A stretch of DNA of 64,000 nucleotides from Cymbomonas tetramitiformis. Taxonomy: Eukaryota > Chlorophyta > Pyramimonadophyceae > Pyramimonadales > Pyramimonadaceae. A program made the translations under genes and the position numbers. Where the stretch lies: assembly GCA_001247695.2 (NCBI GenBank), contig LGRX02034436.1, positions 1-64,000 of the forward strand. Direction: 5' to 3'. Under the pieces are notes generated by a model that worked only from the letters and a program-made list of their open reading frames with translations, made no database searches and was not told the origin of the DNA. Shown one piece after another: positions 10,739 to 22,616 of this stretch; within the stretch, counting starts at the first letter, position 1, and each line of letters opens with the position of its first letter.

Positions 10739-12535
10739 TTGACTTTTTTTATGATGGGGCCGTTCTGGCGAATAGCTGACGAAGCTATCGACGAAGTTAT
10801 TGACCTTTCCCAGCCTGCAGTATACTACACCCAGAAGGAAGACGATATCATAGAAATAGAAATAGACGTATTTCGCTCATCGCCAGTTAACGCTCCTCGC
10901 TCATCGCTATACAAAACAGTTTGCGACGATGAGATATTATGCTTTCCGTGCGTTGAAACGCCAATGCACTCGAAAAGCGCAGAAACTCCAATGACTGCAA
11001 ACTTGCAAAAGCCTAGCGACTCTCGCGCGACTCAGCGCTCATCGGACTCTGATCACACAATAAACACAAGGGTCTAGTTCGCGAAAGATCACAAGTGTTG
11101 ACTTCAATGAGATAACGCAAAGCCTTGAAGCAAGCTTTAGTTCGCACTCCGTGGGTGATGAAAAGAGTGAAAGTGTGCTGAATGAGAAATCAACTAAGGT
11201 CGATAAAGAGCGAGCAGTTTACACATCAACAAAAAGAAAACCCGTAGGAAACAAGCAAATATCAATCAAAGAACGAAACCTTTCACAGTCTGATATAGAT
11301 AGTATTGCAGTTTTTCGGTGCAAATGCAAAACGTTTTGCTCGATGATGTTTCACATCTCAGCTTTAACAGCTCAACGCAAAATGTTTTGGGGCTTGTCTC
11401 AAAAAGATCGTAAAGAATGGATGGTAACAGATCTTACGAAGAGCGGTACCAGAACTTATGACTCCGGATTCATATTTAAGTTCTTCATATGTGATAGACC
11501 GGTGAGTTTGCCTAAACTGCTCATTAAGCTAATGAGCAGTATTTTATTATTATTTTTTATAGAATTCCCCAAAAGTATAGATGTTTGTGCATATTCCTGA
11601 AAGGTTGCCTAAACTGCTCATTACGCTAATGAGCAGTATTCCTTCTTTTTTATAGAATTCCCCAAAAGTATAAATGTTTGTGCATATTCCTGAAAGTTTG
11701 CCTAAACTGCTCATTAAGCTAATGAGCAGTTTTCCTTCTTTTTATAGAATTTCCCAAAAGTATAAATGTTTGTGCATATTCATGAAAGTTTGCCTAAACT
11801 GCTCATTAAGCTAATGCGCAGTATTCCTTCTTTTTTTATAGAATTCCCCAAAAGTATAAATGTTTGTGCATATTCCTGAAAGTTTGCCTAAACTGCTCAT
11901 TAAGCTAATGAGCAGTATTCCTTCTTTTTTATAGAATTCCCCAAAAGTATAAATGTTTGTGCAATTCCTGAAAGTTTGCCTAAACTGCTCATTAAGCTAA
12001 TGAGCAGTTTTTTATATTTTTTATAGAATTCCCCCAAAGTATAACTGTTGGTTCATCTTTCTGAAACTTTGTCCAAACTGCTCATTAGCTTCATGAGCAG
12101 TTTGACTCTTTTTGAAGAAATTCACTTTGCTTGTATATTTACAGGTGTGCTCGGCCTTCTACCAGAAGGTTTACAAAATAAGCCAAGGCTATTTCTGCGA
12201 CGTACGCGAGCGTGTTCTCTCTGGAAGAACAAATTTCATTCACGGGCTGACGGGCAGCGAGGCGAATCGGCGTTTGTCCAACAAAAAATCGAATGTCGTT
12301 GCCTTCGTGAATAAATATGCGGCTGAACAGGGCGAACATCAGGCTGATAAAGCTGAGACGCATCTCCCGTCGGGGAAGACAAGAGAAGAGATTTGGGATG
12401 ACTACCTCGATTCTTTATCTATTCACGACCGCAAATCCAAGGAAGTCTCCTTGCCGTACTTCTACGAAATCTGGAAAGACGAGTTCAAATCTTGGCTCAA
12501 AGTTCCGAAGTGCAAGCGTTTTTCGCAGTGCAGTG
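10739..12535 (+). pseudogene. DUF7869-type protein, copy 2, 5' part, truncated
   Basis: An acidic N-terminal frame (10739-11077; a better start may be the ATG at 10751) is followed, after a one-base frame change or small intron near 11060, by a frame ending at 11501 that carries a CKCKTFC motif. A GTGAGT donor at 11502 and a TTTACAG acceptor at 12144 remove a 643-nt intron, and the next exon (12145 on) encodes VCSAFYQKVYKISQGYF onwards. This exon matches the 5' exon of copy 1 at the same splice boundary. The protein stops matching after FSQCSV near 12535, where 209-bp repeat DNA begins, so the signature domain present in copy 1 is absent here. Confidence 0.65.
11502..12144 (+). repeat. Intron made of ~92-bp palindromic repeats
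   Basis: The intron holds seven copies of a 90-95 bp unit. Each unit carries CTGCTCATTA, a two-base spacer AG, and CTAATGAGCAG, giving a strong hairpin, followed by a T-rich stretch and AGAATTCCCCAAAAGTATA. One copy has a single change (ATGCGCAG) and the last has a weakened loop (CATTAGCTTCATG). The units fill the intron almost from donor to acceptor. Confidence 0.9.
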
Positions 12536-12544
12536 TATTGCGTG

Positions 12545-13625
12545 GGTGCGGTGGGAGGATAGCTCCTCAACCACGCGCCGGTAGCAGGTTGTCTGACTCT
12601 GTTTTTGTTGTTTATTCAAGACGTCCCTTGTATCTTTGCACCTGGGTCTGCGGAGGCCGTAGGCTGCGATGGGAGGATAGCTCCTCAACCACGCGCCCTG
12701 TTCCCGCAGGCAAGTCGGATCTGTAGTTGTGGTGTGCGGCGCTTGCTTGCATGGGTGCGGTGTGAGGATAGCTCCTCAACCACGCGCCGGTAGCAGGTTG
12801 CCTGGCTCTGTTTGTGTTGTTTATTCAAGACGTCCCTTGTTTCCTTGCACCTGGGTCTGCGGAGGCAGTAGGCTGTGATGGGAGGATAGCTCCTCAACCA
12901 CGCGCCCTGTTCCCGCAGGCAAGTCGGATCTGTAGTTGTGGTGTGCGGCGCTTGCTTGCATGGGTGCGGTGGGAGGATAGCTCCTCAACCACGCGCCGGT
13001 AGCAGGTTGTCTGGCTCTGTGTTTGTTGTTTATTCAAGACGTCCCTTGTATCTTTGCACCTGGGTCTGCGGAGGCAGTAGGCTGCGATGGGAGGATAGCT
13101 CCTCAACCACGCGCCCTGTCTCCGCGGGCAAGTCGGAACTGTTTTTGTGGAGTGCGGCGCTTGCTTGCAAGGGTGCGGTGGGAGGATAGCTCCTCAACCA
13201 CGCGCCGGTAGCAGGTTGTCTGGCTCTGTTTTTGTTGTTTATTCAAGACGTCCCTTGTATCCTTGCACCTGGGTCTGCGGAGGCAGTAGGCTGCGATGGG
13301 AGGATAGCTCCTCAACCACGCGCCCTGTTCCCGCAGGCAAGTCGGATCTGCCTTTGTGGTGTGCGGCGCTTGCTTGCATGGGTGCGGTGGGAGGATAGCT
13401 CCTCAACCACGCGCCGGTAGCAGGTTGTCTGGCTCTGTTTTGTTGTTTATTCAAGACGTCCCTTGTATCTTTGCACCTGGGTCTGCGGAGGCAGTAGGCT
13501 GCGATGGGAGGATAGCTCCTCAACCACGCGCCCTGTTCCCGCAGGCAAGTCGGAACTGTTTTTGTGGTGTGCGGCGCTTGCTTGCATGGGTGCGGTGGGA
13601 GGATATATAGCTCCTCAACCACGCG
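12545..13625. repeat. 209-bp tandem array, 5 units plus a partial
   Basis: Starts recur at 12545, 12754, 12963, 13172, 13381 and (partial) 13590. Each unit has two copies of the hairpin GAGGATAGCTCCTC followed by an ACCACGCGCC box, plus CTCTGTTTTTGTTGTTTATT and CTGCGGAGGCAGTAGGCTG. The short open frames repeated every 209 bp are artefacts of periodicity. The left edge abuts the truncated DUF7869 exon. Confidence 0.95.
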
Positions 13626-14353
13626 CCCTTCCAAAGTTGTAGTTTTAGTCTTCTTTGTTGTCATATTACATACGTTGTCGTATGTGGATGAGGGTTTGGA
13701 GGCCGGTGGCTCGGGAACGCGTGTTAAGACTTGTGCTCGACGCGCACCCAGAGCCGCGGCGAACCTTTATTCGTGGGAATGTCTGTCGGCCAGTGGATCG
13801 GGAACGCGTGTTAAGACCTTGTCTCGACGCGCCCCCAGAGCCGTGGTAGGACGCCCAAACTAGGTCATGTCGTTCCTTGGTTCTTCGCAACTGTCGGTGT
13901 TGAGTAGTCAGTGCCCGCTGCAGCATCTCCGGGCGGGTGCGCCAGCTGAGTTTTCCCTGGCTCTGTTTTGTTGTTTATTCAAGACGTCCCTTGTATCTTT
14001 GCACCTGGGTCTGCGGAGGCAGTAGGCTGCGTTGGGAGGATAGCTCCTCAACCACGCGCCCGTTCCAAAGTTGTAGTTTTAGTCTTCTTTGTTGTCATAT
14101 TACATACGTTGTCGTATGTGGATGAGGGTTTGGAGGCCGGTGGCTCGGGAACGCGTGTTAAGACTTGTGCTCGACGCGCACCCAGAGCCGCGGCGAACCT
14201 TTATTCGTGGGAATGTCTGTCGGCCAGTGGATCGGGAACGCGTGTTAAGACCTTGTCTCGACGCGCCCCCAGAGCCGTGGTAGGACGCCCAAACCAGGTC
14301 ATGTCGTTCCTTGGTTCTTCGCAACTGTCGGTGTTGAGTAGTCAGTGCCCGCT
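13626..14353. repeat. 434-bp tandem array, left segment
   Basis: Units at 13628 and about 14062 are 434 bp apart. Each contains a CATACG/CGTATG hairpin, two sub-repeats beginning CGGGAACGCGTGTTAAGAC about 75 bp apart, the CTCTGTTTTGTTG box and the GAGGATAGCTCCTC hairpin. The second unit is cut after CAGTGCCCGCT by the LINE and resumes at 29714. Confidence 0.95.
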
Positions 14354-17300
14354 CACTTCTCGCGAACCCGCCTGAGGCGTGCACCTCTCTCCGGGCCGCG
14401 GGGCACAAAAATAAATATTTTAAAAATGTATTTTTTACTAACTGTGCTTGCAGGATGCTGCAACCGGACCACATGGACCACGCTAACGGCGACATGTCAG
14501 ACGACACAACGGCTAGATGCAGATTTGGCCCGCCCCTGCCCCGATTCCTGTCTTTCTGGCCCGTCTCCATGCCATGCTAACTGGGTTTTGAACTCGCAGG
14601 GCACGAAGCAAAACGAAAGGCGGCCCCCAACTGTACTCAACCGTGGAAACAACCGTAGAAACCCGCCGAAAGGCCCAACCGTAGACACCAACGTAAGCGC
14701 CAACAGTAGTTTTCAGCAGCAGAAAAACCGGGGGAAAATGAACTCCAGAGGCGCAATCAAGAGAACATCTAGAGGTTCCCCGCTCGTGGGGCAAAAAGGC
14801 GGAAAAGGAGGCATGCCACTACGCAGAAACAGAGCGCTGCTCGACGAGGAGCAGACCGGAACGCTGCTAAGACACTTCCAGGGAAAGGATCACGCAGCGA
14901 CGAGCACCTTCACCGACGGTGCACATCTGCCGCAGCTTCCAGACGACTTTGATCACAGTCTGAACACGTTCATCGACAAGTATTGTAGCCAGCACGGAGA
15001 AAAACAGCGCTGGAAGCAAGGGCCGAGTACTACAGCGCCGCCTACCCAGACAAGCGACTAGAGTACACCCAGTGCTCACAGGGGTACCCCCTAGAAAATC
15101 CGTACGGCACAAGGAACGCTGAGGGGGAAACCATCTACACGCTCCTGCAAAACTGCGCGGAAATCGAACCCAGTGACATCGACGAGTACTGCATCCCGAA
15201 GGGCAGGCAAGGGCACATCGTTGTGGCCCCACTACGCTCCTACGGGCCCCTGGTTGTGGAATACCTGCAGCATCTGACAGCAGCGGTCAGACACTTCCAT
15301 CAACTCGGCGAGGGATCTATGGTAATCTCCCAAGAAAGCCCGCCTGGAATAAGGTGGGTGGGGGACAAGGTGGCCGCAATCCGCTTGACCTTCGTGAAGC
15401 CCGAGTATGCAGCGACAGTTATGTCAACTACCCTCGCGCACCTGCCGATCTATTGTGGGAAGCTTGGGGCTGATAATATTGCTGACAGCGAAAGGGCGAT
15501 CCCAAGAGTAAGGATAGCTGGCAGGGGAGGCGACCGTGGAGGGGCTGAGGAGAGGCAGATGTGCATCACGAGCGAGGACCTCAAGGGCAGAACGCTGCAG
15601 TCGCTGGAGGACGAGCTGACAGGTATGAAAATCATAGAGGCGGCTATGAAAGGCTCTTGGGAGGACTCAGTCCCCGCTGCCACTGCGCTGAACAACCTCA
15701 GAATCGTCGCAGCCAGTGAGAAGGCAGCGCAGCAACTGGAAACGGGTGACATCAAAATACCGAGTCTGACCGAGTACGGGGTCCAGCGGATACCGACCAA
15801 CAGGGCAATCCAGCACTTGTTCGCTACCGAGGTGGTCATCGTCGACTATGACCGAAGCAACAACTACGAGTTCGACGCAGACTTTCTGGTTAACTCCATC
15901 AACGAGACCCTCACCAACGAGCTGGGAGAGGACCAACACTTGCTGCCATGGCCACCGTCCTACACGAAGCCGGCCACTGACGACTCGGTACCGGCATCGT
16001 ACCTGCGAGTCCGAAAGCTGAAGAGAGGGCAAATATTTTCTGCTGTAGCCAGTGAGAAGGTCTATGACTGGATAGGTGGGCGACCGGAGAGACGGTTCAC
16101 CGTCAAGATCGAACATCTCGGTATGCGTTTTGAGTGTCAACACTCCGACTTTTCACGATCCGAGAAATATGCGAAAGGCAAGGGCGAAGGTGGCAGAGGC
16201 ACGGTACCACCCATCACACAGTCAGCAGACGAGGTGGTTCAAGCGCTGGAGGGAAGGCTGGCATCCTTCGCCAAAGTGGCGAAAAACGACAGCAAAACCG
16301 AGGAAGAGATACGGGCCCTGCGTGAGGTGGTAGAAAGGCTGGAGACTGCAACAGTCAAAGGCTTCGAAGACACCGTCAAGAGTGTCGAAAGGGTCGGCGA
16401 CGGTGTGATCGACCTCACGGAAAAATCCAAGGGCTTCAGTGAACTCCAACTGGAGCTTCAGCAGAAGATGGTCGAGAACCTCGTTAAGCTCAACTCGGGA
16501 CAGCAGCCACAGTCCCCGCAGTCGGACGAGGACTTCCACATCCGTAAAAGGTCCAAGCAACGCATCGACACTCCAGGAAGCGACAGCGACATCACTATGC
16601 TCGACAAAGAGAAGCAAGACCTGGAAAAGAAACTAGCAGCCATCGAGAAGTCCCAGCAGAAGGTAAAATCCACACACCCCACTGCCTGGAAACCTGTATT
16701 AGGCACCAGCCGAGCAACCTACGACGGCATCACAAAGAATAGAGGGGAGCAAAAAGGGTACCCACTGCCTGAATCGGCCCGGGTTACCACCGGCAGCAAA
16801 GCTTCCAGTGCAGCATCCAAGGGACTAACAAAAGGGGGGACCGATCGCAGGCTAGCCGAGCCAAGCTGGCAAGATCCAGCAGGCACTAAGAGAACAGCAA
16901 GGCAACAGGGGAGCAAAAACTGGGCAATATATGGTGAAAAGGAAGAGCACCACCTCAAGCTCAATCGAGGGAATCCCCAGAATAGCTGTGCACTGCACAC
17001 TGCCTGCCTGAATAGGAGCCCATCTAATCAGACAAATATTTACAAATATGTAATAAGCAACTGGGGTGTGCCCAGAAATCCCTGCCCTGCCCAGTGCCAC
17101 CATTGTTGTCCCTTGCTCCGAATAACTGCTGACTGTGAGCTGAAAATCAGCAGACACAAGCATGAAAGAGAGTGTGATAAAAACAGCACCAACTGCCACT
17201 GCACTGCCAGCACGGTAGCGGCATCGAACACAAGTAACCATAGGGAAGGAGTAGGTAAACCCGAAACCAGGGTGGCAGGATATAACACGAGGCATACATA

Positions 17301-18804
17301 CAAAATATTAAGCAACAGCAGTTGCAATAAGATACACCCTGGAATGATAAACAAGCCCAAAGTAACAAATAGGTCACCTGAAGCGTGTGCTCCAGGCACA
17401 GGAAAGATATGCAGGAGAGAACATATTGAAGAAAGCCCACTGAAACAAGAGAGAAACCCTAAGCCCACCCTAGGCACAATAGGCACCAAAAAGCCCCAGA
17501 GGGTAGTGACAACGAACGGCCCTATAGGAAAGTCACTGGGGGGACTTTACTACACATGGACAGGCAATATGCACACTCTCAGAGGGAACTGGCAACTTAC
17601 GATGTTTAGCGAATTGCTCCAGGGGCTCTACGTTAAAATGCGAAGTTTTATAAAAACAACTCCAGCGGAGCAATATTTCAAGGAGACACCCAAGGGTCAC
17701 ACACAAAAACATATTGGGAAGAACGGAGCTCAGATGAGCGACAAAAAGGACGGGAGGATGCTGCAGGCATATGTAACGTGTAACAAGGAGGACAGTGCGG
17801 AGACAGAAAAACATGAACGCTGGCAGAAAGATAGGGATATTGGCTATAAAAGCAACCCACAAGCTACATTGAAAGGGAAGAGGTCGATTAAAACAAACTG
17901 CACAACTACATACAGGGAAATGAGGGGAAACCCTAACCCAAAGAGGGCATACCGACAGGAAAAGGGGGGAATAGGGGCACATAATGGCAAAATTGGACAG
18001 AAATATTTTGCACAAGGCCTACAAATGGTAAAATGCGGATGTAAAAGGAAAACAAGCATGAACGGACGACATTTGACATTTAGCGAATTGCTCCAGGAGC
18101 TCTACGTAAAAACACGAAGTTTTGTACAAACGACCCAAATGGGCAGAAATTTTGAGGGGACACCCAAAAGACATACACAACCAAATATTAGGGAAAACGA
18201 AGCTCAGATATGCGGTGAGGGGGGTATGAGGAGACTGCAGGCGTATGTAACGCGTAACGAGGGAGGCAATACGGGGGGAGGAACACACAACCAAAGGAGA
18301 TGCGCGGTGAATAATAGACATAAAAACAACCCACAAGGCACAATGAAAAATGGGGAGCCGATTAAAACAAACTGCGTGGGTATACACGAAAAAATAAGAA
18401 GAAACCCTAACCCTGAGGGGGCATACCTACAAGATGCAAGGAGAACAGCAGCACATAAAGACAAAACTGGAAGGAAATATTTTGCACGATGGCTGAAAAT
18501 GGTAAGATGCGAATGTGACGAAAAAATAAATACGAACGGACGACATTGGACATTAAGCGAATTGTGCTGGGAACAATTCGTAAAAAATCGAAGCTTTGCA
18601 AAAATGGACCCCGGGACAAAATATTTTCGGGAGATAACCCAGTGGGGCACACAGCAACATAGGAAAAGGGGCGAGCCCCCAAAAAAGCAGCAAGGCGAGC
18701 ATAAGAAGGCCACACACATGTGTAACGCGTACCAAGGAAGGCCACAGATATACACTACGACATTTGAGGTTGTACGGAACACAGGTAAGCAGCGAGAACA
18801 ATGA
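14345..18804 (+). CDS. LINE ORF1 (frameshifted)
   Basis: The basic N-terminal part is read to 15061 and the main frame runs on to 18804; they belong together because, just before 15061, the alternative frame continues naturally (EARAEYYSAAYPDK) into the long ORF, implying a one-base shift near 15010. The true start is unresolved. A globular region is followed by a predicted coiled coil at about 16210-16500 (VVQALEGRLASF... LREVVERLETA... ELQLELQQKM) and a basic/acidic linker (HIRKRSKQR). This resembles nucleic-acid-binding ORF1 proteins of LINEs, which coat the RNA. The last 400 residues come from DNA repeats and may not be real protein. Confidence 0.65.
17560..18760 (+). repeat. About 475-bp tandem repeat inside LINE
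   Basis: Three diverged copies start near 17584, 18061 and 18538. Each contains a CGACATTTGACATTTAGCGA-like segment, an AGCGAATTGCTCCAGG-like segment, AAATATTTTGCAC near the end, and similar spacing. All three remain open in the ORF1 frame. Repeats of this size in LINEs can act as promoter monomers; that role is only a guess here. Confidence 0.7.
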
Positions 18805-19453
18805 TGGAAGACCACAAACACAAGGGGCGCGCAGCAAGGGAAACAACACGAAGTATGGGGCACATAAGAACAGGCAAAATGTGCGAACCACATACAGCAC
18901 ACGGGGGGAAGGTTGGCGAAAGGACCGCGCTCAAGATAAAGCTGTAATACACACAGCGATATTTGCAATTTGCGTTACGATTACGGTCCTGACAAAAAGT
19001 AACATGGGCGGACGAAGAAGACCGGCACAAAAACCACCACAGGATGTGCGGATAAAAGAATGCAAGGAGACTAGCAGGAGGACGGGGACAAGAGTGCTGA
19101 ATGGAGCACCGGAAAGGGAACATGCAAAACACGGTACACAGAAAAAGAGCATGGCAGCAACAGAAACAACCCGACAGACAACTGAAACGAGAAAGGGTAG
19201 GAATGAAGGGCTGCCGAGGAAGGAGGACAATCGAAACCAAGGAACAATACCGCGAAAGCCCACAAAGGGCCCCAGGTGGCTCGTTACAGAAGAAGAGGAG
19301 GAACAAAAGGCGAACTTCAGAAAAAACTTCACATATTACCTAAGGGCGAACCGGCAGGAGCATGCATATGCACACAAACGAGGAAGAAGATACTGGAGTG
19401 AACAAGTAATAGGGAAAACACGCAGGCAGGTGGGTACAACGTACCAAATATGA
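18764..19453 (+). CDS. LINE linker ORF, basic, uncertain
   Basis: An open frame of 229 residues follows ORF1 in another frame and ends 70 bp before the protease/endonuclease ORF. It is rich in Arg, Lys, Gln and Thr with no domain I recognise. It may be a frame-shifted tail of ORF1 or a leader of ORF2, or only an effect of the stop-poor, A-rich base composition. Confidence 0.3.
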   Translation: MRLYGTQVSSENNDGRPQTQGARSKGNNTKYGAHKNRQNVRTTYSTRGEGWRKDRAQDKAVIHTAIFAICVTITVLTKSNMGGRRRPAQKPPQDVRIKECKETSRRTGTRVLNGAPEREHAKHGTQKKSMAATETTRQTTETRKGRNEGLPRKEDNRNQGTIPRKPTKGPRWLVTEEEEEQKANFRKNFTYYLRANRQEHAYAHKRGRRYWSEQVIGKTRRQVGTTYQI

Positions 19454-19523
19454 CAGGCCACAACTAGTCAGAAGCAACCAGGTCGTAAGGCAGGAAACAA
19501 AGGATAGGAACCGCAGTAGGTGG

Positions 19524-22500
19524 ATGCGAAAACACGGCGAGACGCGCCGAATGACAAGCGAAAGCCGGAACATGGCAAAAATGGTAGGGGCCCAACTGAT
19601 GGCTATGCACGTGACACTAGATGTGCTAAGCATGCTGGCTGAACGAACGCAGCAGGCACAACTAGCAACAAAAAGCTCACAACATAAAGCAACACCACAC
19701 GTCAGCAAAGTGGTCAAAACGACGAGTGGGGAACCGGCGGTAGCACATGAGGAAGCCCTAGACACAGGACCCGACCAGAAAGAAGTGCGAGTAGAGGGTA
19801 CGGGAAAGGATGCCGAAGCAAAACAACAGCCCTCCCACATAGGGGGAGGAACACATTCGGCCAGAGAAACGGAAGGGCAGTACCCTAAGAACTCCGTCAC
19901 GCAGGGGATATTTACAGAGGATGGGAAGTTGAATATGTACCAAGTGGACCTTGCACTCGAGGAACTGGAAGAAAACCCCCCGGGGTCAACAACCATACAG
20001 AAAATACTGCGGCTGCTGAGGGAAAATGACGAGAAATTCCTGGAAATGATAAAGGGAAAAGTTACCAAAAGGGGTGGCACTCAAATACCAGTAGTAGGAA
20101 ACGGACACTGGTTGCTACTGATGATAGGAGTCTGCGGCACAAGGAATAACCACACGTTACAGGCCTATGTATACGATTCTATGGGCATAGAAAAGCAAAC
20201 GCGAAAGCAAACCGCCCCAGGGCAAATGGGGATGACGGAGGAACTACAAACAGCAATAAGCGAATGGGTAAAAAGCAACAAGGAGGCAATGGGGTGCCAG
20301 GAAGCCAGAGCCACGCCAATGTACGACAAGCACCAATATGACGCATACAACTGCGGCGTCTGGGTGATATATATTGCAGAGTTGTGGCAACAGTGGTTAC
20401 GGGAACGAAACGGAGCATGGGTACAGTATGTGTGCACAAATACACTCCAAACCAGTCGATGCCTTATGCTACACACTACGGAAATAGTAAGCAGGTGCAG
20501 GGACAAATTCAGACCAACAATAAGGGCGGCCATTATGAGAGAAAATGTGCCACACGCAGAACAGGACACCAATGAAGTCGAGCTGACAAGGGATGTTCGA
20601 ATGAAAGAGACTGGAGCACAAAAGGAGCAAATTCGAGGAACGTGTGCGGCGGATACCTTTATGAGGGAAATGGCACGTGGCCACACAAGGGAGCAGGTGG
20701 AGGACATGATGCGACAACAAGGGGTAGGCATACAGACAATAATGGATGTCGAGGAAGCACTCCAAGCGCTACAACAAGAAACTGACGCCCTTATAGGCGA
20801 AACAATGGGAAAGCTGTCAACAGACGGCCGAACCCAAATAGCAATAAGAGATGGAGAAAAATGGGCAGTGATGATGCTTACAATAACGCACCAAGACATG
20901 CAGGCGCATGTATGGCTACCAACTGAAGGAATAGAAAGACAGAACGAACTACTAATAGCTATAGATGTTTGGACTCAACTGCGAGAAGCCTATGACCTGC
21001 AAAAAGGGCACTACAGTGGACTGACGATACACAGCACGCCACCGGAATGGGAAAAATTCAGCCAAGGGGAGCAGGCGGTACGAGTGGCGGGAAGCTGGAA
21101 ATATTGGCATGTTGATGGCAAACCAGGGCACTTCAAGCTCGGGACTAGAAATGCGGCCCAGGCACAGGGGGAGGCTCGAGAAACGTGGCCAATAACAGGA
21201 CAAACAACCGGGCCGACTGAGGAGGACATGAAACGCGAGGACGGACAGATAGAAGACGGCAGGGCACCTACCATGGAGCAACAGGCCACAGGCGAGGCAG
21301 CGGAAGAAAAGAACACAAACCCCACGGACAGGCTAGTCCAGACCACGCTACAGTTCTGTCCGGAAAGCGCAGAACAAGCAAACGAAAGACTAAAAAAGGA
21401 AGAAAGAACGGTAACAAGGAAAAAGCTACGGCCTCCCACAAGCACCAAGAAAAACCCGCCACCTACTACACCAACGAAAACGAACAAAAGGGACAATGAG
21501 GAGGCCAAAGGGTCCTTAGAAGCACTAAGACAATGGGGTGGGAACATGCCAAAAACGGAAAACCTGAACTTTGAAGAAATGCGAGATGAACAACCACACA
21601 CCATAAATTTCCTAACGTGGAACATACAGGGCGCACGGCACTCACTGTACGAACTGGAGGAACAAATGAAGAAATGGGAGATAGATATAGCAATAATTAC
21701 GGAAACCAAGACCGCGAATGAGGAAATAAAAAGACACTTCAGAAATAGGAAACAGTCAAATATATGCACCAGTGTACCGAGAGGTGGAGGGGAGGCGGAT
21801 GAGAGCAACCACACGGCAGGCCTCGCCGTAATACTCACAGGGGAATATGCCAAACCACACAACTACACCGAAGTGAAGGTACCACACCTACAAGGAGTGC
21901 TCACACACACACTGCTCCACTTTCCGGGGGGGAAATACCTACACTTGATAGGGGTATACTACCCGGTGGAAGGTAAAGATGCGGTAGAAGAGGCACGACA
22001 AGGGGAACTTGACAGAAAGGCAGCCAGAAGTGGCATACAGGAGTATGTGCGAATGGTGACCTCAGCCAGTGAGAAGGCGGCAGGACAAACAGTGCTAATT
22101 TGTGGGGACCTGAATGCCACCACGGGAGCACCGAAGAACAGCAGGGACAGAGACTGGAACAGAATTATGGAAGCAACGGGCCTGCAAGATGTGGGAGGGA
22201 CCAGGGAAACAACCCTGACATGGCATAGACAGAGGAATATAGACAGAATGCTGGCAAGCAAAGGAGAAATGACGCACTACAAGCAACCAACGGCAGGCGA
22301 ACTCACTGAGCTGCACACAAGCGACCATAAAATGGTCTGCACAACGCAAATGGACTTAATTAAAGGCCTGGGGGACCCACCGTCCGACGGCACAAAAGCT
22401 ACAACATGCAAAAGCAGACAGACTGAAACTTCCGCTGACGGAAGCAGAGGGGAACACCCTCAGGCAAACCCTGGACGCTGCATACACAAAGGAACTACAA

Positions 22501-22616
22501 GAAGAAATGCAAGAAGCAATAAACCGAATAAAAACAGAAACCAACACAAGATACAGAAAGAGGGCGATAGACTACGCGGGAGAAGTGGTGGCAAAAATAC
22601 TGGGAAAAGCAATTGA
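19524..22616 (+). CDS. LINE ORF2a: duplicated Ulp1-like domain + APE endonuclease
   Basis: The first domain (about 19990-20460) has the Ulp1/C48 cysteine-protease triad: NGHWLLLM (His), VYDSMGIE (Asp) and QYDAYNCGVWVIYI (Cys). A second, weaker copy follows (about 20750-21100): RTQIAIRDGEKWAVMM and WLPTEGIERQ align with the first domain, but His and Asp are replaced. The C-terminal domain is an APE-type endonuclease: LTWNIQGA (21613), ITETKTA, CGDLNATTGA (22102), and TSDHKMV (22318). It nicks target DNA to prime reverse transcription. The frame breaks near 22370-22600, before the RT. Confidence 0.85.
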   Translation: MRKHGETRRMTSESRNMAKMVGAQLMAMHVTLDVLSMLAERTQQAQLATKSSQHKATPHVSKVVKTTSGEPAVAHEEALDTGPDQKEVRVEGTGKDAEAKQQPSHIGGGTHSARETEGQYPKNSVTQGIFTEDGKLNMYQVDLALEELEENPPGSTTIQKILRLLRENDEKFLEMIKGKVTKRGGTQIPVVGNGHWLLLMIGVCGTRNNHTLQAYVYDSMGIEKQTRKQTAPGQMGMTEELQTAISEWVKSNKEAMGCQEARATPMYDKHQYDAYNCGVWVIYIAELWQQWLRERNGAWVQYVCTNTLQTSRCLMLHTTEIVSRCRDKFRPTIRAAIMRENVPHAEQDTNEVELTRDVRMKETGAQKEQIRGTCAADTFMREMARGHTREQVEDMMRQQGVGIQTIMDVEEALQALQQETDALIGETMGKLSTDGRTQIAIRDGEKWAVMMLTITHQDMQAHVWLPTEGIERQNELLIAIDVWTQLREAYDLQKGHYSGLTIHSTPPEWEKFSQGEQAVRVAGSWKYWHVDGKPGHFKLGTRNAAQAQGEARETWPITGQTTGPTEEDMKREDGQIEDGRAPTMEQQATGEAAEEKNTNPTDRLVQTTLQFCPESAEQANERLKKEERTVTRKKLRPPTSTKKNPPPTTPTKTNKRDNEEAKGSLEALRQWGGNMPKTENLNFEEMRDEQPHTINFLTWNIQGARHSLYELEEQMKKWEIDIAIITETKTANEEIKRHFRNRKQSNICTSVPRGGGEADESNHTAGLAVILTGEYAKPHNYTEVKVPHLQGVLTHTLLHFPGGKYLHLIGVYYPVEGKDAVEEARQGELDRKAARSGIQEYVRMVTSASEKAAGQTVLICGDLNATTGAPKNSRDRDWNRIMEATGLQDVGGTRETTLTWHRQRNIDRMLASKGEMTHYKQPTAGELTELHTSDHKMVCTTQMDLIKGLGDPPSDGTKATTCKSRQTETSADGSRGEHPQANPGRCIHKGTTRRNARSNKPNKNRNQHKIQKEGDRLRGRSGGKNTGKSN

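Noticed and set aside
12545..13625. Array of small genes every 209 bp
   Set aside because: The frames repeat only because the DNA does; no codon-level constraint or domain.
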